DNA of 64,000 nt from an uncultured Marinoscillum sp. (GCA_902523065.1 CABYXZ010000001.1:327540-391539); one strand, 5' to 3'; counted from the first letter of the stretch, positions 26,329 through 38,000 are shown. Program-made: numbers and translations. Notes: a model not told the origin generated them from the letters alone.

Positions 26329-27603
26329 ATGAATATTTTAATTATTGGATCAGGTGGCAGGGAACACACGCTTTCGTGGAAAGTTAAACAAAGTAAATCG
26401 TGTGATAATCTTTTTATTACCCCCGGTAATGCAGGAACAGCAAAAATTGGTAATAATGTAAATCTTGACCCAAATAATTTTGAAGAAATTAAGGTATTTA
26501 CTATTGAAAATAATATAGGACTAGTTATTGTAGGACCTGAAGAACCTCTTGTTAATGGCATAGTCGATTATTTTAATACGGATCCTGATCTGAAAGAAAT
26601 AAAAATTTTTGGTCCAAGTAAGGTCGGAGCTCAATTAGAGGGAAGTAAAGACTTTTCTAAAAATTTTATGTTTAGAAATGACATTCCATGTGGAAAATCT
26701 AAAACCTTTAATACAGAAAATATTGATGAAGGATATAAGTTTTTAGAAAGCATATCTGCCCCATATGTACTCAAAGCAGATGGTTTAGCTGCAGGAAAAG
26801 GAGTCTTGATTCTTGAAAACCTTGACGAGGCAAAAAAGGAGCTTCATGAGATGCTAGTAAATAAAAAATTTGGTGATGCTAGTCATAGTGTACTAGTGGA
26901 AGAATTTCTTGATGGAATTGAAGTTTCTGTCTTTTTTATTACTGATGGTAAAGATTATGTGTTACTTCCTGAAGCTAAAGATTATAAAAGAATTGGAGAA
27001 GATGATAAAGGACCAAATACTGGTGGCATGGGTGCAGTCTCACCAGTGAACTTTGTTGATGATAAGTTTATTAAAAAGGTTAAGAGAGAAATCATTGATA
27101 AAACAATAAATGGTTTACGCTCTGAGAATATCGAATATAAAGGATTTGTCTTCGCAGGTCTAATGAATGTTGATGGAGACCCATACGTAATTGAATATAA
27201 TGTCAGAATGGGAGATCCAGAAACACAGGTGGTAATCCCACGATTGAAAAATGATTTAGTTGACATTATATTGACGTGTTTGGACGGTAAACTAAGTGGG
27301 GCTTCAACCCTATTCCTTGACAAATACTGTACTACAGTGATTTTAGCATCAGATGGATATCCAAATCAATACGAAAGAGGGAAAAAGATTACTAATATTA
27401 GTGATGAGGATGAATCTATAATATTTCATGCTGGAACAAAGCTCATTGATGACAATATTATATCAAATGGAGGTAGAGTTCTTGCTTGTACGGGGTTTGG
27501 ATCAAACCTATCAGAAGCTCTTAATAATTCGTATAAAAAGGCTAATGAAATCGAATGGGAAGATAAATATTTCAGGAAAGATATTGGTAAAGATTTAATG
27601 TAA
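26329..27603 (+). CDS. purD: Phosphoribosylamine-glycine ligase
   Basis: A 424-residue ATP-grasp enzyme of purine synthesis that joins phosphoribosylamine and glycine. The start is set at MNILIIGSGGREHTLSWK; the frame extends 41 codons upstream to 26206, but that part has no similarity and runs into the divergent nucleotidyltransferase gene. VGPEEPL, KADGLAAGKGV, GPNTGGMGAVSP and EYNVRMGDPETQ are standard PurD blocks. Its stop is directly followed, with no spacer, by the gldH start. Confidence 0.95.
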   Translation: MNILIIGSGGREHTLSWKVKQSKSCDNLFITPGNAGTAKIGNNVNLDPNNFEEIKVFTIENNIGLVIVGPEEPLVNGIVDYFNTDPDLKEIKIFGPSKVGAQLEGSKDFSKNFMFRNDIPCGKSKTFNTENIDEGYKFLESISAPYVLKADGLAAGKGVLILENLDEAKKELHEMLVNKKFGDASHSVLVEEFLDGIEVSVFFITDGKDYVLLPEAKDYKRIGEDDKGPNTGGMGAVSPVNFVDDKFIKKVKREIIDKTINGLRSENIEYKGFVFAGLMNVDGDPYVIEYNVRMGDPETQVVIPRLKNDLVDIILTCLDGKLSGASTLFLDKYCTTVILASDGYPNQYERGKKITNISDEDESIIFHAGTKLIDDNIISNGGRVLACTGFGSNLSEALNNSYKKANEIEWEDKYFRKDIGKDLM

Positions 27604-28062
27604 ATGAAGAGAACAATAATTTTATCGATCCTTTTATCAGTTCTATTGTATGGATGTAACCAACCAAAATACAGTAACTATTACTCATTTGATAATCAAA
27701 TCTGGTTTCAAGACTCATCAATAGTTTTTGATTTTAATAGTGATAACTCAACAAAATTAAATTTTGAAATTAATTTATCGTATGATAATAATTATCCTTT
27801 TCAAAATTTATACACAACATACTCATTGATAGACTCTGAAAAAAATGTAATAAATTCAGATATGATCGAGCTGCAACTTTTTGAAAAGAAATATGGATAC
27901 CCTTTAGGTTCAGGAGTTTTTAATAGCTTTATAATTGATTCTACTTTTCTCAAGACCCAAAATATTCTTAAAAATGAAGATTACAAACTACTCATAAAGC
28001 ATTCTATGAGAAGTGAAAGTTTAAAGGGTATTAAAAAGTTAGGTTTAACAATTACTGATTAG
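27604..28062 (+). CDS. gldH: Gliding motility lipoprotein GldH
   Basis: A 152-residue lipoprotein (lipobox LLYGC, C18) of the GldH family. Recognition rests on the order: IWFQDSSIVFDF, the NNYPFQNLYTTYSL strand pair (82-95 region), the GYPLGSGVF segment and the ending MRSESLKGIKKLGLTI, which parallels the family's 'MR...L.GI..VGL.I'. GldH is needed for gliding in Flavobacterium together with the other Gld lipoproteins. It begins immediately after the purD stop and its 3' end overlaps convergent porV by 11 bases, which places it beside T9SS genes. Confidence 0.82.
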   Translation: MKRTIILSILLSVLLYGCNQPKYSNYYSFDNQIWFQDSSIVFDFNSDNSTKLNFEINLSYDNNYPFQNLYTTYSLIDSEKNVINSDMIELQLFEKKYGYPLGSGVFNSFIIDSTFLKTQNILKNEDYKLLIKHSMRSESLKGIKKLGLTITD

Positions 28063-29260
28063 ATAAATCATCAAAAGTTTCCTCTTTATCAAATATAAAT
28101 GAAATAGAAAACCTCATAGTTTCTGCCAGTGGATGATCATTCTCGACGGTAGATAAATAAGAAAAATCAAGGCCTAAGTTATTATACTTTAATCCTGCAC
28201 CAAGAGTTAAAAATTTCCTTCCTCCCTTATCAATATTTTCAAAAAAGTATCCTCCTCTTAATGCGAATACGTCCCTATACCAATACTCAACTCCAGATGA
28301 AATAGTTATTTCTTTTAATTCCTCGGAAAATCCATCAGGTGCATCAGAGAAAGATGAAAAAATACCACTTAGTACAGACCTATTTGGATCTTTACCCTTT
28401 AAAATTTTTGGTTGATTTGTAATAGGATCCACAATAAAGTTTCCATTATCATCCAATTCATATACTGGAGGGGAAGGAACCATAAGTTTATTAAAATCAA
28501 CAGCTAATGTGATTGAATTAAATTGATCAATAAATGTCTTAAGAGAGGATCCAAATCTAATATTTGTTGGTATAAAATCTAAATTTTTGGAACTTCCATA
28601 TGTTATTTTTCCACCAATATTTGATATATGGCTACCAAAAGATAATTCTGATGTTCTTCCTGAAATATTAATTTCCTTGTTATAATATAAACCCAAATCG
28701 ACTGAAAAACTAGTACCAGCTTTCGCATCAGAGTAATTTGAAATACTACCAGATAAATTAGACCATATGTATCTAGCCGTGCCACCTAGCGACAAATCAT
28801 TTGTCAGTTTTCTAGAATAAGTAAATGCCGTACTTAATTCTTTAGGATTTTCTACACCCATAGACATTCCTTGATTATCAGTTAGCTGTATTTCACCAAG
28901 ATCAAAATACTTCATTGATAAACCGACCGTCTGAACCTGATCGATCTTATAAAATCCAGTAAGATATGATATTGACATGTCGTCAACAATTTTCCCAAGC
29001 CATGGTACGTATGAAAGACCAAATCCATACTTTTTATCTATGAAAGCCAGTTTAGCGTTATTCCAATGAATCGAATTAACATCTGCATCAGTTGCAACAC
29101 CTGTCTCACCCATTGCTGATCCCCTTGAGTCTGGAGATATCATCAAAAAAGGAACAGCAGTAACGATTGGTCTCCTAGCAGTATCTTGACCACTTAACAT
29201 TGATACCTGAGAAAAGCTATGTAGAGAAAATAAAAGGAAAATTAATGTCAATCGTATCAT
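28052..29260 (-). CDS. porV: T9SS outer-membrane protein PorV (LptO)
   Basis: A 402-residue outer-membrane beta-barrel of the FadL-like PorV family. After a signal peptide ending near SFSQ, the diagnostic TAVPFLMISPDSRGSAMGE block appears, then alternating beta strands ending near MRFSISFIFDKEE. PorV receives cargo from the SprA translocon and carries it to the PorU attachment complex. Its start overlaps the porU stop by four bases (ATGA), so both are made together. Confidence 0.95.
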   Translation of the reverse strand: MIRLTLIFLLFSLHSFSQVSMLSGQDTARRPIVTAVPFLMISPDSRGSAMGETGVATDADVNSIHWNNAKLAFIDKKYGFGLSYVPWLGKIVDDMSISYLTGFYKIDQVQTVGLSMKYFDLGEIQLTDNQGMSMGVENPKELSTAFTYSRKLTNDLSLGGTARYIWSNLSGSISNYSDAKAGTSFSVDLGLYYNKEINISGRTSELSFGSHISNIGGKITYGSSKNLDFIPTNIRFGSSLKTFIDQFNSITLAVDFNKLMVPSPPVYELDDNGNFIVDPITNQPKILKGKDPNRSVLSGIFSSFSDAPDGFSEELKEITISSGVEYWYRDVFALRGGYFFENIDKGGRKFLTLGAGLKYNNLGLDFSYLSTVENDHPLAETMRFSISFIFDKEETFDDLSNQ

Positions 29261-32200
29261 CTCAGTTTTAATAATTTACTATGAATAATTTCTGTCCTAT
29301 TATTTGATTTATTTCGGACATGTAATTTATATATATAGATCCCTTGAGACAAAGCATAACCATTTAAATCTTTTCCGTTCCAAGATAAATTATCAATTAC
29401 AGGTGGTGAAACCTCATAATTCTTTTCAATAGAATAAACAATTTTTCCTCGTAAATCATAAATATTAAGAGACATTTCAAGAGGTTCTCCCTCATAACCA
29501 TTATTAAACTTAAATGTAGTTGTTTCACTAAATGGATTAGGATAATTCATTAATTCCGTAATATTTTCTTTATAATTATCATCAATAATGAATACAACTT
29601 CCTTTGTAGATATATTATTGTAATTATCTGAGACTTTAATTTGTATTCTATGTTTACCGAGTGAAATATCTTCTAAAGGAAAAATTATTTTTCCTCTTTT
29701 GTAGGAATCTTTTACCTGAGAAAAATACATTTTGAGAGATATATAAATGCTATCATCAAGTATTGCGTGAGGTATAATGAATTCATTAATATCAGTAATA
29801 TTAATACCGCTGTTATCAAAGATATCAACAAGTACTAATGGATTTCTCGAGACTTTATCACCAGAATTAAAATTATAATCATCAACATATACTGACAGAT
29901 CAGGAGGTAATTCATCAGCAGCATAATTCTTACTTGTCCCACCAATCGTGAAATTAGAGTATGACGATGCCTCACTATTGTCTAATGAATCAACTGCAAA
30001 AAGAGATATTTTGCCTTCGCCGTATTGATAATTAATATTTTTTGATACTAGAAATTGAAAATCGAATATTCCATCTCTAACTGATGAAAAACCGTTAAAA
30101 ATGTTTTTATCCCATTCCCTGTAAGAATAAGGCTCACTTTCATCCCCTAGAGTTTTTTTATTATTTATTTTATCAAAGATGTTAACGTATAAGTTTCCGT
30201 TAAATGATTCTTGTAATTCTCCTTGATCATTAACAATTCTGCCACTAACCTTTACCTCACTTGTAGCAGTAAGTGTATCAAGTTTATCAATTTCAATATT
30301 ATACTTTGGATAAATTAAAAGTAATGACGGGTCTCCTAACAAAGAAAAATTTCTGTTAATTGGACCACTTAAACTGTTATTCTTTGTGAACTTAAAAATA
30401 TCGCCTAATCTTAGATAATTTCCATTTTCTTTCTTGAAAACATTCCTATAAAACTGATTATTTAATCTAAAGTTTGTTTGAGAAAAAACCGGTCTAGTAG
30501 TCGTTAATAATGCTATTGCACCTCCATTTCCTTTATTGAGCAACATCTCACCTCCTGAAGTTATGAGAGGATCGTCAAACTTTCCAAATTCACATGTTGC
30601 AGTTATGATTAATGGCAACTTAACTCTATTTTCCCAACTATAAATTGAATTTTCATCTAATATTTTTTCCTCTGTCCAAAGGAATTCATTACCATGGCCA
30701 ATATAATTTAGAATTAGAGAACCATTCTCTATTGCATTATTTAATTTATTTCTAGCTTCTTCAGATACAATTACACCATCCACCAACTTCTGTTCGTAGT
30801 TATCAAGATATATTTTCTTAATATCATATTCACCTGCAAATTCATTTAAATAATCAAAATGTGTTTCCGCATCATTTTGATGTACATTACCATCTCCATC
30901 ATCGGCAACTAGGTATATGTTTTTTTTCCAATCACCTAATAAATTTCTTTCCTGAGAATACCTAACTAATTTATCTATGTATTCCTTAGCCTCATCTTTA
31001 TTTCTACTAGGTATTCTACCAATACTTACCTCAAGATCATGATCACCAGATGTAGATTCAAGCCAAACTCCCTCATCGTTATCTAAAAATCCATAGTAGT
31101 CGTCAGATGCAAAACTGTAAATATTATTTGATGAATTATATGATTGGTAAATAGGAATTAAATTTGTGTTATTAGGAACCCTATGTTTATAATCATAAGA
31201 GCAGTCACCAAATAAAAGCACATATTTTAAATTTTTAGAAGAGGTATTGTAAACATATTTTATGTAGTTTCTAATTGATGAAACATCCAAATTACCGGAT
31301 GAGAATTGATTATAAACATCATCTACAGTCTGTATTTCTACATTCAATAAATCTTTACTTTCTCTTAATTTTTTTAGCCTTTCAGCCTGTTCTATAAATT
31401 TTTTATGAGTAATTATTAATAAATCCGGATTATTGTGATCTAAAATATCCGAGTTTTCTAAGACTTTAATAAAACGTGGATAATCTAATGCCTCCTTTTT
31501 AAAAGCTATTTTATTTTGAAATTTTTCATTAGAATATGTAAAAAAATAATCAGAGTCATCGGCCTTAGTAATTTCATGTTCAGAAATTTTATATGGATCT
31601 GTAATATCCCAAACAGAGATCTGATTTGAGGAATTGATATTTTGGCGAAAGATTAAATTATTTTGACTTGGTTTTATGTAAAATTTTATTTGTTCATTTT
31701 TATAATTTAAAGGAATTAATGAATTTAACTTTATATAATCTAGGTAAGATATAGCAGATGCCAAACCGTCGTACTTTAGATTAATTAAATTATTATTATT
31801 TGTATTTCCATTAAAAGAATACTTTGCGATCTCCTTTTTATATTTTTCTCCATAGATTTTATCTTTTATTAATCCCATATCTTTTTTTGATACTAGCTGT
31901 TCATTAAAAAAAATTGAGAATGATGACTCGACAGTAGATCTTGAGATTAGAGATATCTCCAAATCTATTCTCGAATCATCCTCGATCTCAAATAAATCTA
32001 TATTCTGAGATTCACCAGAAGAAAATATACTTCCAAACCACTCCCTGCCAGATTGAATTATACTATAAAAATCATTTTCATAATGAAAGAAATTATTTGC
32101 TACAGAGGTCGTACTGTCATAGGATGATGTTAAAATTCTTTCATTAATTTTTTTTCTTTCATTTAAATTGTAACTGATAAGATAGTATGAGGTGTCACTG

Positions 32201-32598
32201 TAAATGTTATTTTGAGAAGACATTACATTATTTATTGTGTCAAAATAAACTCTGTCAGAAGAATTAAGAAAAAAATATAAATACTCACCATCATCAAAAT
32301 AATTATCATCGTTCCCATGGAATGATGACTCTAACTCAACAGGTTGAATTAAATTTGATTTATAGTTGATCTGAGGAAGTGAGCCATTATAACCCGAACC
32401 AAAAATTTGAATTCTATTTGGATCAATATTTTCAATACTCAAATCATTATCTAAAAAAAAATTTTTATCAATTTTATATACACCAGATTCAGTAACTCCA
32501 ATCTTAATCCATTTACCATCACTTAATATCGAATTATTGGATTTTAATATGAAAGAATTAAAAATTAAAAAATAAATAATTAGTGTAACATGTTTCAT
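29257..32598 (-). CDS. porU: T9SS C-terminal signal peptidase/sortase PorU
   Basis: A 1113-residue gingipain-like (peptidase C25) protein. The catalytic pair is H635 (NYIGHGNEF) and C669 (TATCEFGKFDDP), 34 residues apart as in Porphyromonas PorU. The protein has a signal peptide, a long N-terminal beta domain (about 25-380), the C25 domain (about 390-750), an Ig-like region and a C-terminal sorting-type domain starting NYPNPFSETTTF and ending SKLLKLR. PorU cleaves the sorting domain of T9SS cargo and links the product to surface lipopolysaccharide. It follows pssA by 29 bases and is coupled to porV. Confidence 0.95.
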   Translation of the reverse strand: MKHVTLIIYFLIFNSFILKSNNSILSDGKWIKIGVTESGVYKIDKNFFLDNDLSIENIDPNRIQIFGSGYNGSLPQINYKSNLIQPVELESSFHGNDDNYFDDGEYLYFFLNSSDRVYFDTINNVMSSQNNIYSDTSYYLISYNLNERKKINERILTSSYDSTTSVANNFFHYENDFYSIIQSGREWFGSIFSSGESQNIDLFEIEDDSRIDLEISLISRSTVESSFSIFFNEQLVSKKDMGLIKDKIYGEKYKKEIAKYSFNGNTNNNNLINLKYDGLASAISYLDYIKLNSLIPLNYKNEQIKFYIKPSQNNLIFRQNINSSNQISVWDITDPYKISEHEITKADDSDYFFTYSNEKFQNKIAFKKEALDYPRFIKVLENSDILDHNNPDLLIITHKKFIEQAERLKKLRESKDLLNVEIQTVDDVYNQFSSGNLDVSSIRNYIKYVYNTSSKNLKYVLLFGDCSYDYKHRVPNNTNLIPIYQSYNSSNNIYSFASDDYYGFLDNDEGVWLESTSGDHDLEVSIGRIPSRNKDEAKEYIDKLVRYSQERNLLGDWKKNIYLVADDGDGNVHQNDAETHFDYLNEFAGEYDIKKIYLDNYEQKLVDGVIVSEEARNKLNNAIENGSLILNYIGHGNEFLWTEEKILDENSIYSWENRVKLPLIITATCEFGKFDDPLITSGGEMLLNKGNGGAIALLTTTRPVFSQTNFRLNNQFYRNVFKKENGNYLRLGDIFKFTKNNSLSGPINRNFSLLGDPSLLLIYPKYNIEIDKLDTLTATSEVKVSGRIVNDQGELQESFNGNLYVNIFDKINNKKTLGDESEPYSYREWDKNIFNGFSSVRDGIFDFQFLVSKNINYQYGEGKISLFAVDSLDNSEASSYSNFTIGGTSKNYAADELPPDLSVYVDDYNFNSGDKVSRNPLVLVDIFDNSGINITDINEFIIPHAILDDSIYISLKMYFSQVKDSYKRGKIIFPLEDISLGKHRIQIKVSDNYNNISTKEVVFIIDDNYKENITELMNYPNPFSETTTFKFNNGYEGEPLEMSLNIYDLRGKIVYSIEKNYEVSPPVIDNLSWNGKDLNGYALSQGIYIYKLHVRNKSNNRTEIIHSKLLKLR

Positions 32599-32627
32599 CT
32601 AAGCATATGTATTAACTCAAATTATTA

Positions 32628-33317
32628 CTAAATATTATGTTTTGAAAAAATCTTAAATAGAGACGTTACGAGTGAGATTAAGATATACACAAGAACTATA
32701 ATATACAACGACTGAATTCCAATCAAAATCAAAATCAGTAATGATATGAAAATAATTAAATACTTTTCAATATTATCTTTAAGGCTATAGTTTGAATATT
32801 TAAGTGAAAAAAAATTTATGTCAGAAATCATCAAAAATGAAGAGGAAAATATTATTAAAATCATAGAATATTGATTTAGAAAATCAAAAGGATAATAATT
32901 TGAAAAATAAAGAGAGAAAAACAGTGTTGCATTTGCTGGAGTTGGTAAACCCTTAAAATCATATTTTTGAGTATCATCACTATTAAACTTTGCTAATCGG
33001 TAAGCTGAAAATAACAATATTAATACAGATGTATACTTTAAAAAATTTAATGTTGTAAACTGATCAAACCATAAATAAGCTACAACAGATGGAAATGCAC
33101 CAAATGAGATCAGATCTGCTAAAGAATCGAACTGTTTACCAAAACTTGTAGTTGCATTTAATTTTTTTGCAAAAAAACCGTCTAAATAGTCAGAAATCAA
33201 ACATATAAAAAACAGATAATAAGAATAATTTTCTTTATCCGATAACATAAAGAAAATGGAAAGAATTCCTGAACATATATTTATAGATGTAAATAGATTT
33301 GGTATTAAAAATTTCAA
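32628..33317 (-). CDS. pssA: CDP-diacylglycerol-serine O-phosphatidyltransferase
   Basis: A 229-residue membrane enzyme that makes phosphatidylserine, the precursor of phosphatidylethanolamine. The CDP-alcohol phosphotransferase motif runs from D46-G47 through A50-K51 to G60, D64 and D68 (DGFFAKKLNATTSFG, then DSLAD); the usual AR is AK here. Six to eight hydrophobic helices surround it. It begins inside the stop of the MBL hydrolase and precedes porU. Confidence 0.93.
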   Translation of the reverse strand: MKFLIPNLFTSINICSGILSIFFMLSDKENYSYYLFFICLISDYLDGFFAKKLNATTSFGKQFDSLADLISFGAFPSVVAYLWFDQFTTLNFLKYTSVLILLFSAYRLAKFNSDDTQKYDFKGLPTPANATLFFSLYFSNYYPFDFLNQYSMILIIFSSSFLMISDINFFSLKYSNYSLKDNIEKYLIIFISLLILILIGIQSLYIIVLVYILISLVTSLFKIFSKHNI

Positions 33318-33949
33318 TTTAAAAACGGATTTTGTTCAATTTCATCTTTGACAAGAGTTAAAGGACCATGACCTGGATATATAGTAACATCATCCCCTAC
33401 TAAAAATAAAGTATTTTTAATACTCTTAATTAATGTGTCATAATCACCCCCAGGTAAATCAGTTCTACCGATAGAATTCTTAAATAAAACATCTCCACTG
33501 AGACATGCTTTCTCATCTTTCAAAAAAAAGGCACGATGATCCTGTGAATGTCCGGGAACATTTAAAACATCAAAATTAATATCACCAAAAGATAGCTTAT
33601 TTTCAGAGCCTAATAACTTAACACCTTCAAAATGATTATATGAATTAAGACCATATAAGACAGCAATATTTTCACTTGATTTATACATTTCTTCTTCACC
33701 AGCTGGAATGAATACGTCTACGTTAAATATGTCTTGAAGATATTTTACTCCAAGAATATGGTCAATATGACAATGTGTTAATAAAATACAATTAACAATA
33801 AAGTTTTTAGAATCAATAAAGTTTTTAATCTCTATATTTTCATTATCATAATAATTTCCAGGATCAATTATAATACATTGATTGTTACGACTAATTATGT
33901 ATGTATTTTCTTGGAAATCATTAAATGTAAATGACTTTATCTGTATCAT
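33314..33949 (-). CDS. MBL-fold metallo-hydrolase (glyoxalase II-like)
   Basis: 211 residues if started at ATG 33949 (MIQIKSFTFN), where the family normally begins; an ATG six codons upstream (33967) is possible. Zinc-binding blocks are HCHIDH (59-64), GHSQDH near 137, a SGDVLF block and YPGHGP near the C-terminus. It should hydrolyse thioesters such as S-lactoylglutathione or a bacterial equivalent. It overlaps pssA by four bases. Confidence 0.9.
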   Translation of the reverse strand: MIQIKSFTFNDFQENTYIISRNNQCIIIDPGNYYDNENIEIKNFIDSKNFIVNCILLTHCHIDHILGVKYLQDIFNVDVFIPAGEEEMYKSSENIAVLYGLNSYNHFEGVKLLGSENKLSFGDINFDVLNVPGHSQDHRAFFLKDEKACLSGDVLFKNSIGRTDLPGGDYDTLIKSIKNTLFLVGDDVTIYPGHGPLTLVKDEIEQNPFLN

Positions 33950-33996
33950 ATTGATAATTATATGCAAATTTGGAATATTAATGTGATATTAAAAAA

Positions 33997-34998
33997 TTGA
34001 TGAAAAAAATAGACTTTCTAATAGTGGGTCAAGGAATTAGTGGAACTTCTTTTGCGTGGAGAGCATATTTTGCAAAACAATCATTTATAATTATTGACAA
34101 TGAAAAAAGCGTCACTGCATCTAAAGCAGCTCTTGGAATCTACAACCCTATTACCGGAAGAAAATTCAATATTTCCTGGAACTACAATAATCTATTAAAT
34201 GAATTGAATGAATTTTACTCAGATGTAGAAAATAAATTAAATGTTAATATTCTTCATAAAAAGAATATTTTTAGACCTTTTAAAAATAGCAGTGATAATA
34301 ATGAGTGGAATGTGAGATTATCGTCCAACAGATATCAAAAATTTATAAAAGAAATTAATGAGGTTGGTGTTTTAACAAAAGGTAGTGGTTATGTAGATGT
34401 TAAAAAATATTTGTTGAAATCTAAAAAATATTTTAAGAAGAACAACCGTTATTTCTGTGATACATTTAAAAGTAAAGATTTAGGAATAAGTAATGATTTC
34501 TTTTCATACAAGAATAAAAAGTTTAGAAATATAATTATGTGTACAGGGATTGATGAAAAAAATATTAAATCGTTTAATCAAATAAAATTAGACAGTGTTT
34601 CAGGAAATAGTATTTTAATTAAATGTGAAAATAAAACAAGTCACATCATAAATAAAGGAATAAATATTTTACCCATAAATAAAAATAAATTTCATATTGG
34701 ATCAACATACTATCAAAATGTAATTGATGAAGGTCCTGACGAATTAATATCAAAGACAAAACAGAAATTTGAAGATAATTTTACACTAATAAAATCTATG
34801 TTTGGCATTAGATCCGCCTCAAATGATAGGAGACCTATAATAGGAAGACATAAACATAATAAAAGAATGTATATCATTAATGCAATGGGTTCAAAAGGGG
34901 TTAGTCAAGCCCCATACTGCGCAAAAAAATTATTTAATTTCATTAATAATAACGAAAATATAGATGATGAAATAAACATAGATAGATTCAGATCGTAA
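33997..34998 (+). CDS. FAD-dependent oxidoreductase (DAO family)
   Basis: A 333-residue flavoprotein with FAD-binding GQGISG (11-16) and a second block ALGIYNPITGRKFNISW at 45-62. The late sequence FGIRSASNDRRPIIGRHK and INAMGSKGVSQAP are typical of D-amino-acid-oxidase-like proteins of the MnmC C-terminal type found as free enzymes in Bacteroidota. The substrate is not readable. It precedes the TolB-like fusion gene by seven bases. Confidence 0.85.
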   Translation: MMKKIDFLIVGQGISGTSFAWRAYFAKQSFIIIDNEKSVTASKAALGIYNPITGRKFNISWNYNNLLNELNEFYSDVENKLNVNILHKKNIFRPFKNSSDNNEWNVRLSSNRYQKFIKEINEVGVLTKGSGYVDVKKYLLKSKKYFKKNNRYFCDTFKSKDLGISNDFFSYKNKKFRNIIMCTGIDEKNIKSFNQIKLDSVSGNSILIKCENKTSHIINKGINILPINKNKFHIGSTYYQNVIDEGPDELISKTKQKFEDNFTLIKSMFGIRSASNDRRPIIGRHKHNKRMYIINAMGSKGVSQAPYCAKKLFNFINNNENIDDEINIDRFRS

Positions 34999-35005
34999 CT
35001 TTAAT

Positions 35006-38000
35006 ATGAGGATTTTAATAACTTATTTTCTTTTGCTCCAATCTTTTATAGGATTATCACAAAGCAGTTTCTACAATGCAATTGGTAAGAATGGAATACA
35101 ATATAAAAATTTCAAATGGAAAGTTATTTACTCTAATAATTTTGAACTCTATTTTAATGATGGAAGCGAAAATATAGCAAATATCGCGTTGGATCATATC
35201 GAAGAAAATTTTTCAAAATTATCTTCAAATGTAGGTCACCAACCTTTTAAAAAAACTAAAATTTTTATCTACAATTCTTTGATTGATATGAGGCAATCAA
35301 ATATAGGAATAAACGAAAATGATTTATTCTTGAACACTAACTCAAACTTTAATAACAAAATACAATTTAAGGTAGCTTTTCAAAATAATATTTCAGCTTT
35401 TAAAAGAGATTTAAACTTTGAAATATCTAAAGTTTTGATTTCAGATCTTATGAAAGGTAACATGAGCTTTTCAAAAAGATTTGGTAAAGCTTCATTTACT
35501 ACAATCCCAAAATGGTTTTCAGAAGGTGCAGCAAGGTACCTTGCATATGGTTGGGACATTGAAATGGATAACATTTTGAGAGACTACTTTCTACTCACAG
35601 ATCAGAAGAAAATTAAAAATATTAATAATAACCAGTCTGAATATATAGGCCAAAGTATGTGGAACTACATATCTATTCAATATGGAAAATCTAATATATC
35701 AAACATCCTTAACCTTTCTAAAATAATTAGAAACCCTGAAAGAGCTATCTCAAGTGCCCTTGGAATAAGCTTTGAAGACTTCATAATAAATTGGGCCAAC
35801 TATTATTCTGAATCTATAAATAACAGGTTTAAAAATTTAAAAAATGATTCGAATAAAAATCTAGAATTAAACCTAAAATTTAAAAATATTGAAGAGATAA
35901 AGTCTAATCAAAGTGGAGATTTAATTGCGTTCAATTCAAATAAAAATAATGTCTCTAACCTAATACTTTATGATACCAAAACAAAAAAGTCTAAAAGTTT
36001 AGAAAAGGTAAAATTAAGAGGAAATAAAGCAGTCTTTTATATAAACTGGATTGATGAGCTCACAGTATCTTACCTTAAAGAAATAAATGGAAAGAATACA
36101 ATAGTAGTCTACAATACTAATAATAAGAGAAAGAGTTATAAGGATGTATCCAAATTCGATAAAATAAATGGATTTTCATATAATACTAACAAAACTTTAA
36201 TTGCAATAAGTGGGAGTATAGATAGTCAAAAAGATATCTATTTACTTAGCGCTTCATCTAACAGTTTGAAAAAGATTACTGATGATGTGTACGACGATAT
36301 TCATCCTCATTTTTTCCCAAATTCGACATCAATAATCTTTAGCTCTAATAGACTTAGTGACAACTTAGATGAAAGTTCAGATCCATTTGATTACGAATAT
36401 TATAACTTATTTATATACAATCTTGATTCAACCCAGAACAAACTAGAAAAAATTACTAATTCGGAGAGTATCAACATTCAAGCTCAACCTATTACAAAAA
36501 ATAAAATAGTGTACCTAAGTGACAGAAAAGGCATATACAATCTATATAGTCATGAGATTGGGAGAACACATAAGCAAATAACTAATCTTAATTCTAATAT
36601 TGAGAACTATGATTTTAACGTTAATAATAAAATTCTTGGTTTTAGTTATCTCAATAATGGAGAAAAAAAAGTACATTATTTAGATGACTTAGATATAGAC
36701 CTTTCCTCTTTTGGACCTCAAACAAAGAGGGTAGAATATTTACAATCCTTAAATAATATTAAGAGAGCAAATGAAAAAAGAGAAGAGGAAGAGATAAGAA
36801 AGAAAAAAGATTTTTCTGATACTGAAGATTTTAGATTTGAAGATGATAATAAAAACAATTCAGTATTGAATAATCTCCAAAGGTTTAGTCAAAATAAAAA
36901 TATTAAACTACCCTATGATTATAAATATTCATTTATAAAAAATAACTTCAACACATTTGTTTTAGTTGATCCATTCGAAGGTTTTGGCACTCAAATTGAG
37001 ACAGATTTTATTGAACTTTTTGAAAATCATAACTTGTATGCAAGTGCATTTCTACCTTTATCCAGCCTAAAAAGTTCTGATGTCTTTACTGAATATTCCT
37101 TCCTTAAATACAGACTAGATTTTAAGTTATCATTCAAGAGAAATATTGTTTATCCAGAGGATAATCAAAATTATATTTATCATAAATATTCAATGAATAA
37201 ACTGAGTTTAAATGTCTCCTACCCAATTAATAAGTTTTTAAGGTTTGAGGTTTCACCTTTTATCTCAATCAATAAATTTTATGACCTTGATTATAGAGTT
37301 TTAAATTCATCTCCACCACCATTCACTTTCTACGAAAAGACTAAGTTTTCTGGATATTTTGTGAATGTTCTTTATGACAATACCAATAAAATTGGAATGA
37401 ATCTTGAGACAGGTTCAAAAATTAAAGTATCTCTAGGTAATTATATTAGTAAAGCAAATGAAAATAACAATTTCAAAGATTTTTCAATTGATTTTATTCA
37501 TCATCAAAAAATAGTGAATAACATAATTTTATCATCCAGAATTTTTTATGGAAACTCTTATGGAAATAATCCTTTTAAATACTTAGTTGGTGGAATTCAA
37601 AATTCAATTATAAATACAAAAGAAGATAAGGGCATTAACGATCCTCTTGCAGTCTATAATGGAAATAATAACACCAATTTTTTATATAGTAAGTATTTGA
37701 ATTTAAGAGGATATAACTTAAAAAAGTTTGACGGTTATAAGGCTTTAGTTTTAAATACTGAACTAAAAATACCGTTGATTAAAACAGTTATTGGTAAAAG
37801 TATTACAAGTAAGTTCCTAAATAATTTACAACTAATAGGATTTTTTGATTTAGGTTCATCTTGGAATATAAACTCTCCTTTTAGCTCTAAAAATGATGTA
37901 AATACATGGTATATAAGAGAACCAGGTTCAGTTTTTCAAGCCGAAATTGAAAATTCAAAGAATCCCTGGTTAGCAAGTTATGGATTTGGAATAAGGTCTT

